Source: Glacieibacterium sp038211965 (lineage in GTDB: Bacteria > Pseudomonadota > Alphaproteobacteria > Sphingomonadales > Sphingomonadaceae). From it: a stretch of 11,703 nt of DNA. Positions within the stretch are counted from its first letter, which is position 1; every line of letters starts with the position of its first letter. The stretch lies in the NCBI GenBank assembly GCA_038211965.1, contig JBBQVB010000078.1, positions 1-11,703 on the forward strand, read 5' to 3'. Position numbers and translations under genes: made by a program. Under the pieces are notes generated by a model that was not told the DNA's origin, did not search any database, and saw nothing but the letters and a program-made list of their open reading frames with translations. Shown piece after piece: positions 1 through 7,172 of this stretch.

Positions 1-1570
1 CGAGGTTGTCGAAGCTGTGGCTGATCTCGTGGCCGATGACGGCACCGATCGCGCCGTAATTCGCGGCAGCGTCGAATTTCGGATCGAAATACGGCGTCTC
101 GAGAATTGCGGCAGGAAAGTTGAGCGCATTCTGGAGCGGCAGATTGACCGCGTCGACCGTCTGCGGCGTCATCCACCACTCGGCGCGATCGACAGGCTTG
201 CCGAGCTTGGCGATCTGCTGATGGTAATGGAGCAGCCGTCCGCCCTGCAGATTGGCGACCGGATCGTCGGAGCGCACGTCAAACCCCGCGCTGCTCCGCC
301 ACGTATCGGGATAGCCGACGCCGACGATGAGCACCGAGAGCTTGCGGCGCGCTTCGGCCTTGGTCGCCGGGGCCATCCAGTCAAGCGCCGCGACCCGGGT
401 GTCGAATGCGGCGACGATATTCTTCACCATCGCTTGAATTGCGGATTTCGACGACGCCGGGAAATAGCGCGCGGCGTAGAGCTTACCGACCGCGTCGCCG
501 AGCGCTTCGTTCGTCGCGGCGATCGCGCGCTTGTCGCGGGTGCGCTCCGACGGCGTGCCGTTGAGCGTCGTGCCGTAGAAATCGAAATGCGCCTGATCGA
601 ATGCGGCAGGGAGGACGATGGCGGTCTGGTTGACCGTGTGAAACGTCAGCCAGTCCTGCCACGTCGTCAGCGGTTCGCTGGCGACCATCGCCGCGATTGC
701 GGTGATCGCGGCGGGCTGCCAGACGATGAAGTCCTGCTGATGCGGCAGCTCAGCCGCAGTCCAGTACGCATCCCAGTCGATCCCAGGAGCCTTGGTCGCA
801 AAGTCGGCGCGCCGCCACGGGTGATTCGAGACGCTCGCGTTCTGACTGGTCACGATGTCGGCGTGGGCCTGCGCGATCTTCGTCTCGAGCGCGACGATCC
901 GCGCTGCCCGCGCCGCCGGTTCGCTCATGCCGGCGAGACCGAGCAGCTTGGCGACATAGCCGAGGTAGGCGGTCCGGAGCGCGACCATCTCGGGCTTGTC
1001 GGAAAGATAATAGTCGCGGTCGGGCAGGCCGAGTCCGCCCTGCATGAGATACGGCACGGTGACGGTCGGGCGGCTGAGGTCTTGCGTGACGAACAGGCCG
1101 AACAGGTTTTCGGTGGCCAGCTGGGTGTCGTTGAGCGGGTCGGTATCGGCGCGCATCGATCCGCCGAGCGCTGCCGAAAGCTGATGGACGTCGTGCAGTG
1201 CAGCGATCGCCGCGAGCTGCGGCTTCAGCGGTTCCAGACCGCGCGCCTCGATGCGATCCGTGTCGAGGAAAGCGGCGTAATAGTCGGCGATGCGGCGGGT
1301 ATCGGACCCGGGCGCCGCGTTCAGCCTGGCGGCACCGGCAATGAGTTCGGCAGTTCGCGCCTCGGCGACCTTGAAAACCTCGTAGCCCACCCCGGTCGAC
1401 GATCGATCGGCGGGAATTTCGGTCATCGCGCGCCACGCGCCGTTGACGTAGCCGTCGAAGTCGTCGCCCGGCAACGGGACGGCGGCGGCGACCTTACCTG
1501 GCGCAGTTGCCGGCTGCGCGACACTCGCGGTGGCACAGAGCAGCGACAGGACCAACAGGCTGTGCTTCAC
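1..1570 (-). CDS. M13 family (neprilysin-like) zinc metallopeptidase, secreted; C-terminus cut by window edge
   Basis: Zinc endopeptidase of the neprilysin family, expected to cut short peptides in the periplasm. The reading frame is open from a GTG at 1568-1570 to the left edge and gives 523 residues. Residues 1-18 look like a Sec signal peptide (MKHSLLVLSLLCATASVA), with no proper lipobox. The M13 N-terminal domain follows, including a GLPDRDYYL stretch. The zinc motif HEISH lies at residues 514-518 in VIGHEISHSFD, preceded by FPAAIL and NYGAIG, both typical of the family. The third zinc ligand (ExxxD) and about 150-170 C-terminal residues lie outside the window. The GTG start is chosen because GGAAGGGG sits 6 bases upstream and the signal peptide begins there. 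The usual NAxY substrate-binding motif reads DAVN here (D473). The gene is divergent from a secreted amidohydrolase. The family call is firm; the substrate is unknown. Confidence 0.95.
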   Translation of the reverse strand, partial: MKHSLLVLSLLCATASVAQPATAPGKVAAAVPLPGDDFDGYVNGAWRAMTEIPADRSSTGVGYEVFKVAEARTAELIAGAARLNAAPGSDTRRIADYYAAFLDTDRIEARGLEPLKPQLAAIAALHDVHQLSAALGGSMRADTDPLNDTQLATENLFGLFVTQDLSRPTVTVPYLMQGGLGLPDRDYYLSDKPEMVALRTAYLGYVAKLLGLAGMSEPAARAARIVALETKIAQAHADIVTSQNASVSNHPWRRADFATKAPGIDWDAYWTAAELPHQQDFIVWQPAAITAIAAMVASEPLTTWQDWLTFHTVNQTAIVLPAAFDQAHFDFYGTTLNGTPSERTRDKRAIAATNEALGDAVGKLYAARYFPASSKSAIQAMVKNIVAAFDTRVAALDWMAPATKAEARRKLSVLIVGVGYPDTWRSSAGFDVRSDDPVANLQGGRLLHYHQQIAKLGKPVDRAEWWMTPQTVDAVNLPLQNALNFPAAILETPYFDPKFDAAANYGAIGAVIGHEISHSFDNL

Positions 1571-1576
1571 GGATCG

Positions 1577-1584
1577 CCCCTTCC
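1577..1584 (-). promoter_or_regulatory. Ribosome binding site of the M13 peptidase
   Basis: On the minus strand this reads GGAAGGGG, 6 bases before the GTG at 1568-1570. It is the main reason to accept a GTG start, because there is no ATG at the signal-peptide boundary. Confidence 0.6.
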
Positions 1585-1742
1585 AGCTTTGACCGACGAC
1601 GGCTGTCGCACATGCGCTGCGGTTCCGCAACGGGACTTGCCCGGCCGGTTGCAGCCTTGGTGGCATGCAGCGTCGGCGAAGCTGACGGCAGGACGGCTGA
1701 AACTGTTGCATCGCCCCACAGTCGCGCTAGCCTCCCCGCAAA

Positions 1743-1747
1743 AGGGG
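1743..1747 (+). promoter_or_regulatory. Ribosome binding site of the amidohydrolase
   Basis: AGGGG lies 3 bases before the ATG at 1751 and 6 bases before the ATG at 1754, so the second of the two tandem ATG codons may be the one used. It separates the true start from the long open frame upstream. Confidence 0.55.
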
Positions 1748-1750
1748 TCG

Positions 1751-3361
1751 ATGATGAGATTTGCTGCACGACTGGCGGCTGCGCTGTTCCTTGCCGCCCC
1801 TGCCCTCGCCGCGATGCTCCCGACGCCCGCGCGCACGCCCGGCGAAGGCGCTGGCCCTTATCCTACCCTCGTCATTCGCGGCGTCACGATCATCGGGGGC
1901 GACGGCAGTCCGCCCTATGGACCCGCCGATATCGTCATCGAGGGCAACCGCATCGCCGACATCCATTCGGCAGGGACGCCCGGCCTGCCGCTCCGGCGCG
2001 ACCGCGAACCGAAAGGCGCGACGCGCGAGGTCGACGCGACGGGGATGTTCGTGACGCCGGGCTTCGTCGACATGCACGGCCACAGCGGCGACGCACAGAA
2101 GGCTCCCGATCCGTCGTACGCCTATCGCCTGTGGCTGGCACACGGCGTCACGACGGTGCGCGGCGTACCGCTGTTCGGAGACGACGTCGCGCATGCGCTC
2201 GACGACCGGCGGCGCAGCGCGGCGGGGGAAATCACCGCGCCGCGCCTGTTCGTCTACCAGACGCTCGGCAGCGGCGCGTCCAGCGGTTGGGCGCAGGGCC
2301 GCGTCGACACCCCCGACAAGGCCGTGGCGTGGGTACGCTGGGCGGCGAAGGCGGGCATCGACGGCATCAAGTTCTTCAATCGCGGCGACGAGACCCCCGC
2401 CATCGACCGCGCCGCGATCGCCGAGGCGAAGCGGCTCGGACTCGGCACCGTCGCGCATCTGTCGCAGCCCAATATCGCGGCATTCAACGCGCGCGACGCC
2501 GCCGCTGCGGGCCTTGGCACGATCACTCATTTCTATGGGCACTTCGAAGCCTTGCTCAAGGACCGCCAGGTGCAGGACACGCCGGCCGACTATAATTTCA
2601 ATGACGAAGCCAAGCGCTTCGGCGGCATTGCCGAGATCTGGGACCAGATTTACGAGCCCGGCGGGCCCGAATGGCGCGCCTATCTCGACGCACAGAAGGC
2701 GACGGGCGTCGTGTTCGATCCGACCTTCAACATCTATTCGGCGTCGCGCGACCTGATGCGCGCGAAGAATGCCGACTGGCACGACGCGTACGCACTGCCG
2801 TCGATGACCGACTTTTACGCCTCGAACCGCGACAACCACGGCTCGTATTTCTACGACTGGACGACGGCGAACGAAGTGACGTGGCGCAATTTCTATGGGC
2901 GCTACATGCGACTGGTCAACGATTACAAGAATATCGGCGGGCGCGTCACGACGGGGTCGGACCCCGGCTTCATCTGGCAGCTGTGGGGGTTCAGCTATAT
3001 CCTCGAACTCGAACTGCTCCAGGAAGCGGGGTTCGCGCCGCTCGAGGTCATCCAGTCGGCGACGATCAACGGCGCACGGACGCTGTACGAGCCCAAGCAC
3101 CAGGAGCCGCCGTTCGGGCTGGTGCGGCGCGGCATGATTGCCGATCTCGTGGTGATGCCCGAGAACCCGCTGGCGAATTTCAAGACGCTCTACGGCACGC
3201 AGACCGAGCGCCTCGATCCCGCAACCAACCGTCAAGTGCGCGTCGGCGGCGTCCGCTGGACGATCAAGGACGGAATCGTCTACGACGCGCCCGCGCTGCT
3301 CGCCAGCGTCCGCGCGCAGGTCGCGGCGGCGAAGGCGGCGCGGGGGTCAGGCGCGCCGTAG
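1751..3361 (+). CDS. Secreted metal-dependent amidohydrolase (imidazolonepropionase/prolidase-like subgroup)
   Basis: A 536-residue hydrolase of the amidohydrolase superfamily, which typically cleaves C-N bonds in amides, cyclic compounds or dipeptides. A Sec signal peptide (about residues 1-20, ending in APALA) places it in the periplasm. A small N-terminal beta-sandwich (about 38-100) leads into the TIM-barrel motif GFVDMHGH, with metal ligands H109 and H111. K207 in GIKFF is the likely carboxylated lysine bridging two metals; H236, H260 and D404 (TGSDPG) complete the expected binuclear site. The C-terminus returns to the beta-sandwich (GMIADLVV, then TIKDGIVY). The reading frame is open far upstream, antisense to the neighbouring gene, but the signal peptide and AGGGG at 1743-1747 fix the start at the ATG at 1751 or the adjacent ATG at 1754; 1754 has the better spacing. 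The 3' end overlaps the convergent rsmB by 15 bases. The substrate cannot be named from sequence. Confidence 0.93.
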   Translation: MMRFAARLAAALFLAAPALAAMLPTPARTPGEGAGPYPTLVIRGVTIIGGDGSPPYGPADIVIEGNRIADIHSAGTPGLPLRRDREPKGATREVDATGMFVTPGFVDMHGHSGDAQKAPDPSYAYRLWLAHGVTTVRGVPLFGDDVAHALDDRRRSAAGEITAPRLFVYQTLGSGASSGWAQGRVDTPDKAVAWVRWAAKAGIDGIKFFNRGDETPAIDRAAIAEAKRLGLGTVAHLSQPNIAAFNARDAAAAGLGTITHFYGHFEALLKDRQVQDTPADYNFNDEAKRFGGIAEIWDQIYEPGGPEWRAYLDAQKATGVVFDPTFNIYSASRDLMRAKNADWHDAYALPSMTDFYASNRDNHGSYFYDWTTANEVTWRNFYGRYMRLVNDYKNIGGRVTTGSDPGFIWQLWGFSYILELELLQEAGFAPLEVIQSATINGARTLYEPKHQEPPFGLVRRGMIADLVVMPENPLANFKTLYGTQTERLDPATNRQVRVGGVRWTIKDGIVYDAPALLASVRAQVAAAKAARGSGAP

Positions 3362-4645
3362 CCGGGCGATGAAGAACCCGTCGACCCCGCCGGCCTCGGC
3401 GAGCGCGCCGGGGAGGAGACGCAGCCAGCCCTGCGGTGCAGGCGCGACGCCCGCTGGGCACTCGGCGGCGGCGATCGGGTCGAGCGTCACGGCGGGGGTG
3501 CGCGCCAGCAGCGCCTCGATCTGCGCCTCGCCCTCGGCGCGCTCGAGCGAGCAGGTCGAGAAGACGAGCGTGCCGCCCGGCTTGAGCCACGTCAGCGCAC
3601 GGTCGAGCAGCGCGGCTTGCAGCGCGATGACAGGGGCGAGGTCGCGTGCGGCCTTGACGTAGAGCACGTCGGGATGGCGGCGGAAGATGCCGGTCGCCGA
3701 ACACGGCGCATCGAGCAGGATGCGGTCGAATGGGGCTTTCGGCTGCCACTTCAACGCGTCGGCAACGACCACGGTCGCGCTCAGCCGGGTCCGCTCGAGG
3801 TTTTCGCGGACTCGCGCCAGCCGCGCCGCCGAAATATCGAGCGCGGTGACCTCGGCCCCCGCGGCAGCAAGCTGCAGCGTCTTGCCCCCCGGCGCGGCGC
3901 ACAGGTCGAGCACCGCCTCGCCCGCTGCCGCCCCGAGCAGGCGCGCGGGCAGGCTCGCGGCGAGATCCTGCACCCACCACGCGCCCTCGACGAAACCGGG
4001 GAGGCTGGGGATGGCGACACCCCGCGCGGCGCGGACATGACCGGGCAGCAGGCTGCTGCCGCCCAGCGCCTGCGCATAATAATCGGTCTCGCGCGCGTCG
4101 CGGAGCGTCAGGTCGACCGGCGGCGGCTCGGCGAGGGCATGCGCGGCGGCGTGCGCAACGTCGTCGCCCCAGGCGCTCGCCCAGCGCGTCGCGAACGGCT
4201 CGGGCAGTGTCGGCATAGCGGGCAGGACGACATTCTCGCGCAGCAGCCGCGACAGCACGGCATGCGCGAGGCGCCGCGGCCCGCCTTCGAGCAGCGCCAA
4301 CGTCGTCGCCACCACGGCGTGATCGGGGGTGGCGAGCAGCAGCCGACCCACCATCCCGATGCGCAGCGCCATGCGCGCGCGGGCGTCGTCGGGCAGCGGC
4401 TTGGGGGTCGCACCGTCGATCAGCGCGTCGAGGTCGGGGAGCCAGCGCAGCACGCCGCTCGCAAGGTTGCGCGCCAGCGCACGGTCGTCGGGGCGCGTCA
4501 CGCCGCGCAGCGCGGTGTCGAGCGCGTCGTCGAGTGCTTGCCCGCGCTGGAGCACCGCGCCGAGCAGCTTCGACGCGGCAATCCGCGCGGCAGCCCCCGG
4601 CGGCAATTCGGTCCGGGATCGGCGCGGCGGGGCGATGTCGCTCAA
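3347..4645 (-). CDS. rsmB: RsmB-type 16S rRNA (cytosine-C5) methyltransferase
   Basis: Transfers a methyl group from S-adenosylmethionine to C5 of a cytosine in rRNA (C967 in E. coli 16S rRNA); cytoplasmic. The 432 residues match the family's usual length. Residues 1 to about 140 are helical and resemble the NusB-like RNA-binding domain. The Rossmann methyltransferase domain carries SAM motif I (DLCAAPGGK, 247-255), an acidic residue at D270, motif IV with the release cysteine (DAPCSATG, C315) and motif VI with the catalytic cysteine (STCSLE, C365). The start is taken as the TTG at 4643-4645: no ATG or GTG lies upstream within reach, it forms a TTGA overlap with the stop of the upstream gene, and the next GTG would truncate the NusB-like domain. 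Translation is therefore probably coupled to the dehydrogenase. The frame stays open upstream inside that gene, which is not coding. Another RsmB/NOP2-family cytosine methyltransferase with a different rRNA target is possible. Confidence 0.93.
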   Translation of the reverse strand: MSDIAPPRRSRTELPPGAAARIAASKLLGAVLQRGQALDDALDTALRGVTRPDDRALARNLASGVLRWLPDLDALIDGATPKPLPDDARARMALRIGMVGRLLLATPDHAVVATTLALLEGGPRRLAHAVLSRLLRENVVLPAMPTLPEPFATRWASAWGDDVAHAAAHALAEPPPVDLTLRDARETDYYAQALGGSSLLPGHVRAARGVAIPSLPGFVEGAWWVQDLAASLPARLLGAAAGEAVLDLCAAPGGKTLQLAAAGAEVTALDISAARLARVRENLERTRLSATVVVADALKWQPKAPFDRILLDAPCSATGIFRRHPDVLYVKAARDLAPVIALQAALLDRALTWLKPGGTLVFSTCSLERAEGEAQIEALLARTPAVTLDPIAAAECPAGVAPAPQGWLRLLPGALAEAGGVDGFFIARLRRA

Positions 4646-5481
4646 GTGCTTGCCGTCTGGCGGCGCAGGAAGCGGCCGATCTTGTCGAAATAGGTCACCG
4701 GAAACAGCCGGACAATCAGGTCGATCATCCGCGCATCTGGGCCGATCAGAACCTTGTGCAGCCCCTTTTCCATCCCGTCGACGATGACCTGCGCGGCCTG
4801 CTGCGGCGTGGTCGGCGAATTCTTCTCGAACGAATCGGCGTGGTCGAAGGCGCTCGCGACGGGCATCGCACCGACGAACTTGCCGTTGCGGACGACATTG
4901 GTCTTGATGCCGCCGGGATGGACGCGGACGACGCGGATGTGCGGATCGCTGACCGCGAGCTCGAGGTGAAGCGCTTCGGTCAGCCCGCGGACCGCGAACT
5001 TCGAGGCGTTGTAGGCAGTCTGGCCGGGATAGCCCATCAGCCCGAAGACCGAGCTGACATTGACGATCCAGCCCGCCTCCCGGCCTTTGAGATGTGGCAG
5101 CGCGGCGCGACAGCCGCTCACGACGCCGTCGAAATTGACCGCCATGACGCGGTCGAAGTCGCTTCCCGGGGTGTCCTCGAACGACCCCATCACCGTCAGC
5201 CCGGCGTTGTTGATGATGCCGTCGAGACCGCCGAACTCCGCCGCCGCCCCGTCGACCCACGCGGTGACGCCCGGATCGTCGCTGACATCGAGGACCGTCG
5301 TCGAATGATGGGCGTTGCCGAGCAGCGCCGAGGTCTCGGCGAGCCCCGCCGCATCCTTGTCGGCGAGCGCGAGACGCACCCCCTTGCCCGCCAGCAGCAC
5401 CGCGAGCGCGCGCCCGATGCCGCTGGCCGCGCCGGTCAGCGCGATCGTGCGACCGTCGAGGCGGGCGGGTTGATAGGCCAT
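4642..5481 (-). CDS. Short-chain dehydrogenase/reductase (SDR), NAD(P)-dependent
   Basis: A classical SDR oxidoreductase of 279 residues. It has the cofactor motif TGAASGIG (16-23), an acidic D41 at the end of the second strand (ALAD) that favours NAD over NADP, NNAG (91-94), N116, the catalytic serine S144 (NVSSVFG) and the YxxxK pair Y157/K161. A PG motif (189-190) follows. The C-terminal 60 residues include a hydrophobic, basic stretch (MIDLIVRLFPVTYFDKIGRF, 252-271), as seen in SDRs that act on lipophilic substrates. An ATG lies 12 bases upstream (5491-5493), but GGGG at 5488-5491 sits 6 bases before the ATG at 5479-5481 and the upstream ATG has no such site, so 5481 is preferred. It is divergent from the SDHAF4-like gene and overlaps rsmB, with which it is probably co-transcribed. 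The substrate is unknown. Confidence 0.93.
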   Translation of the reverse strand: MAYQPARLDGRTIALTGAASGIGRALAVLLAGKGVRLALADKDAAGLAETSALLGNAHHSTTVLDVSDDPGVTAWVDGAAAEFGGLDGIINNAGLTVMGSFEDTPGSDFDRVMAVNFDGVVSGCRAALPHLKGREAGWIVNVSSVFGLMGYPGQTAYNASKFAVRGLTEALHLELAVSDPHIRVVRVHPGGIKTNVVRNGKFVGAMPVASAFDHADSFEKNSPTTPQQAAQVIVDGMEKGLHKVLIGPDARMIDLIVRLFPVTYFDKIGRFLRRQTAST

Positions 5482-5554
5482 GACGTTCCCCATTCGCGCA
5501 TTGGCGCGTTATGACCGCTGCCTAGCGCAACCTCGACTGCCGGAGAACCCCAAG
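5482..5554. promoter_or_regulatory. Short divergent spacer between the SDR and the SDHAF4-like gene
   Basis: Both genes read outward from this 73-base gap, so their promoters should lie here or partly inside the coding regions. It contains a perfect 5-base inverted repeat, CGCGC (5495-5499) and GCGCG (5504-5508), around ATTG. I cannot pick out a convincing -35/-10 pair on either strand. Confidence 0.3.
5486..5491 (-). promoter_or_regulatory. Ribosome binding site that decides the SDR start
   Basis: On the minus strand GGGGAA lies 4 bases before the ATG at 5479-5481 (6 bases from the last G of GGGG). It overlaps the alternative upstream ATG (5491-5493), which itself lacks a preceding purine-rich site, so the shorter protein is favoured. 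Confidence 0.5.
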
Positions 5555-5746
5555 ATGGCCAGCCAGCCCAGCCTGTTGCCCGACGACCTGCCGCCCGAAC
5601 TTCCCATGCCCGCCGAGCCCGAGCCCGAGATGGACCCGTCCGCGCTGCCGGTACCCGAGATGGCGAGGGAGGTCGGCGGGCGCGGCGGCCCCGATCCGGT
5701 ACGCTACGGCGACTGGGAGATCGGCGGGCGCGCGGTCGACTTCTGA
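5555..5746 (+). CDS. Succinate dehydrogenase assembly factor 4 (SDHAF4/DUF1674) family protein
   Basis: A 63-residue protein with the C-terminal signature of the DUF1674/SDHAF4 family: GGPDPVRYGDWE (44-55), then GGRAVDF at the very end. In eukaryotes SDHAF4 binds the flavinylated SdhA subunit and helps it join SdhB; bacterial members are assumed to do the same in the cytoplasm. The N-terminal 40 residues are rich in Pro and Glu (PAEPEPEMDP) and probably disordered. The frame is open from 5480, but GGAGAA at 5542-5547, 9 bases before the ATG at 5555, and the known small size of the family support this start. No succinate dehydrogenase gene lies in the window. Its stop is 12 bases from the stop of the convergent TerC gene. 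The family is clear from the C-terminus although the protein is small. Confidence 0.88.
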   Translation: MASQPSLLPDDLPPELPMPAEPEPEMDPSALPVPEMAREVGGRGGPDPVRYGDWEIGGRAVDF

Positions 5747-5758
5747 ACGGCGGCGCGA

Positions 5759-6376
5759 CTAGCTCATCGCCTTCAGCGCCAGCGGCATGACCTCGTGCGT
5801 GCCGTCCCAGATCATCTTGGCCGCAACGAGCACGATCACCCCGAACCCGACATAGGCGATCCAGCGGTAGCGTTCGATCACCGCAGCGATGCTGTTCGCC
5901 GCGATGCCCATCAGCGCCACCGACAGGACCAGCCCGACGACCATGATCGCCGGATGCTGGCGCGCGGCGCCTGCGACCGCGAGGACATTGTCGATCGACA
6001 TCGACAGGTCGGCAACGGCGACCTGCGCCGCAGCAGCGCGAAAGCTCTTCGCGGGCCGCACCTCGCTCGCGTCGTGATGTGCCGGCGTGCGGATCTCGCG
6101 CCACATCCGGTACGCCACCCAAAGCAGCAGCAGCCCGCCCGCGAGCACCAGCCCGACGATGCCGAGCAGCCACGTCGCCGCGAGCGCGAAGCCGATCCGC
6201 ATGACGAGCGCGGCAACGATACCGATCAGGATGACACGACGGCGCTTCTTGGGCGGCAGGCCCGCTGCGATCGCGCCGACGACAATGGCATTGTCGCCCG
6301 CGAGCACGACGTCGATCAGCACGACCTGGCCGAAAACGGCAAGGGCTTGCGGGGTCAGGGCGAGGCCGAGGTCCAT
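5759..6376 (-). CDS. TerC/YjbE-family integral membrane protein, putative metal transporter
   Basis: A 205-residue polytopic inner-membrane protein of the TerC superfamily, the length of the shorter YjbE/YkoY-type branch. Members are linked to manganese export or to metal loading of exported proteins. Two matching acidic motifs are visible, DVVLAGDNAIV (22-32) and DLSMSIDN (123-130); their Asp and Asn residues lie in membrane helices and are the presumed metal site. Hydrophobic segments run at about 11-38, 46-65, 67-90, 140-165 and 172-190, with a polar loop at 92-115. The frame is open upstream, but the extra 55 residues are Arg/Pro-rich antisense material inside the peptidase gene. The ATG at 6374-6376 begins the family-like sequence MDLGLALTPQ. 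It is the last gene of a minus-strand cluster, 10 bases after the DUF45 gene, with only a weak ribosome binding site, so it probably depends on coupling. Confidence 0.92.
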   Translation of the reverse strand: MDLGLALTPQALAVFGQVVLIDVVLAGDNAIVVGAIAAGLPPKKRRRVILIGIVAALVMRIGFALAATWLLGIVGLVLAGGLLLLWVAYRMWREIRTPAHHDASEVRPAKSFRAAAAQVAVADLSMSIDNVLAVAGAARQHPAIMVVGLVLSVALMGIAANSIAAVIERYRWIAYVGFGVIVLVAAKMIWDGTHEVMPLALKAMS

Positions 6377-6386
6377 CGCGGGCCGG

Positions 6387-7169
6387 TTACGCGTGCAGCG
6401 GGGGAGCGGCAAGCGCGGCGCGCCCGATCCAGTGCAGGCCCGCACCGTGGCGCGCCAGCCAGCGCCGCTGCGGTGCCGGGTCGCCGCCGTTGAGATCGGT
6501 GGCGAGCGCCCAGAACGCCGCGCCGTGGTTGGGGTGGACAAGGTGTGCGACCTCGTGTGCGACGACGCTGGTGCGGACGTCGGGCGGCGCGAGGATGAGC
6601 CGCCAGCTATAGCCGATGCGCCCCTTGGCGGTGCTGCAACTGCCCCAGCGCGCGGCGGGGTCGCGTACCGCGACGCTCGTCACCGGTCTGCCGATTGTCG
6701 CCGCCAGTGCGCGCGTTTCGGTGTCGAGCACCGCGAGGGCGTGAGCGCGCAGCCAGCGCGTGACGCGGCCCGGCAGCGTCGCCGCGTCGCCGCCGATGTG
6801 CAGCGCGTCGCCGTCGCGCACGACTCCGCGCGGGTGGCCGGGGCTCCAGTCGAGCGCCAGCGTGCGACCCGCGAACGGGATCACCGCACCGGGCACGAAT
6901 GGCAGCGCCACCGGCCATTTCGCGACGCGCGCCGCGATCCAGCCGTTATGCGCGGCGAGAAAGGCGGTCGCCTCCGACAGCTTCGTGCGCGACGGCAGCG
7001 TCAGCCGCACTTCGCCCGCCACGGCGTCGGCGCGCAGCGTCAGGCGGCGGGCCCGCGCATTGCGGACAAGGGCGACGGGCACGACCCGTCCCGCAACGTG
7101 GAGCGGCGGCAGCGCCACCGGCGGTGCGGCAACGACCGGCGCACGAGGCCCTCGGAACAGCCGCAGCAT
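6387..7169 (-). CDS. YgjP/SprT-like (DUF45, M48-type) zinc metallopeptidase
   Basis: A 260-residue predicted zinc-dependent hydrolase of the YgjP (DUF45) family, without an obvious signal peptide and so probably cytoplasmic. The zinc motif HEVAH is at 205-209 (H205, E206, H209), and the third ligand is likely H215 in NHGAAFW (214-220). The family motif RWGSC (174-178) and the strand-turn SWRLILAP (188-195) precede it. The N-terminal half contains the usual basic ARARRLTLR stretch (38-46). The first ~20 residues are Pro/Ala-rich and probably poorly ordered. The start ATG at 7167-7169 lies 3 bases after the stop of the YcgN-like gene, and no strong ribosome binding site is visible, consistent with coupled translation. 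The biochemical substrate of this family is not well established. Confidence 0.9.
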   Translation of the reverse strand: MLRLFRGPRAPVVAAPPVALPPLHVAGRVVPVALVRNARARRLTLRADAVAGEVRLTLPSRTKLSEATAFLAAHNGWIAARVAKWPVALPFVPGAVIPFAGRTLALDWSPGHPRGVVRDGDALHIGGDAATLPGRVTRWLRAHALAVLDTETRALAATIGRPVTSVAVRDPAARWGSCSTAKGRIGYSWRLILAPPDVRTSVVAHEVAHLVHPNHGAAFWALATDLNGGDPAPQRRWLARHGAGLHWIGRAALAAPPLHA

Positions 7170-7172
7170 CGC

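Larger units (their letters stand above)
1571..1750. promoter_or_regulatory. Divergent intergenic region, presumed promoters for the M13 peptidase and the amidohydrolase
   Basis: This is the longest non-coding stretch in the window (180 bases), and both flanking genes read outward from it, so at least two promoters are expected here. I see no convincing -35/-10 pair. A TTGCAT at 1706-1711 could be a -35 element, but nothing at the right distance resembles a -10. Just before the amidohydrolase start, CCCC (1734-1737) can pair with GGGG (1744-1747), which is that gene's ribosome binding site. Confidence 0.35.

Noticed and set aside
17..1750. Very long open frame on the plus strand running into the amidohydrolase
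   Set aside because: It is antisense to the M13 peptidase, is Arg-rich without family features, and the signal peptide and ribosome binding site place the true start at 1751/1754. Stop-free antisense frames are common in such GC-rich DNA.
1727..3235. 502-codon open frame antisense to the amidohydrolase
   Set aside because: Arg/Asp/Val-rich composition with no recognisable domain; the sense strand has a complete enzyme with all metal ligands.
3617..4693. 358-codon open frame antisense to rsmB
   Set aside because: Arg/Gln/His-rich translation without motifs; rsmB on the other strand has both catalytic cysteines and the SAM motif.
4646..5260. N-terminal extension of rsmB giving a 637-residue protein
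   Set aside because: The extra part is an out-of-frame reading of the SDR gene, and RsmB proteins are about 430 residues.
5744..5761. Terminator between the convergent SDHAF4-like and TerC genes
   Set aside because: Only 12 bases separate the stops and no hairpin or T-run is present.
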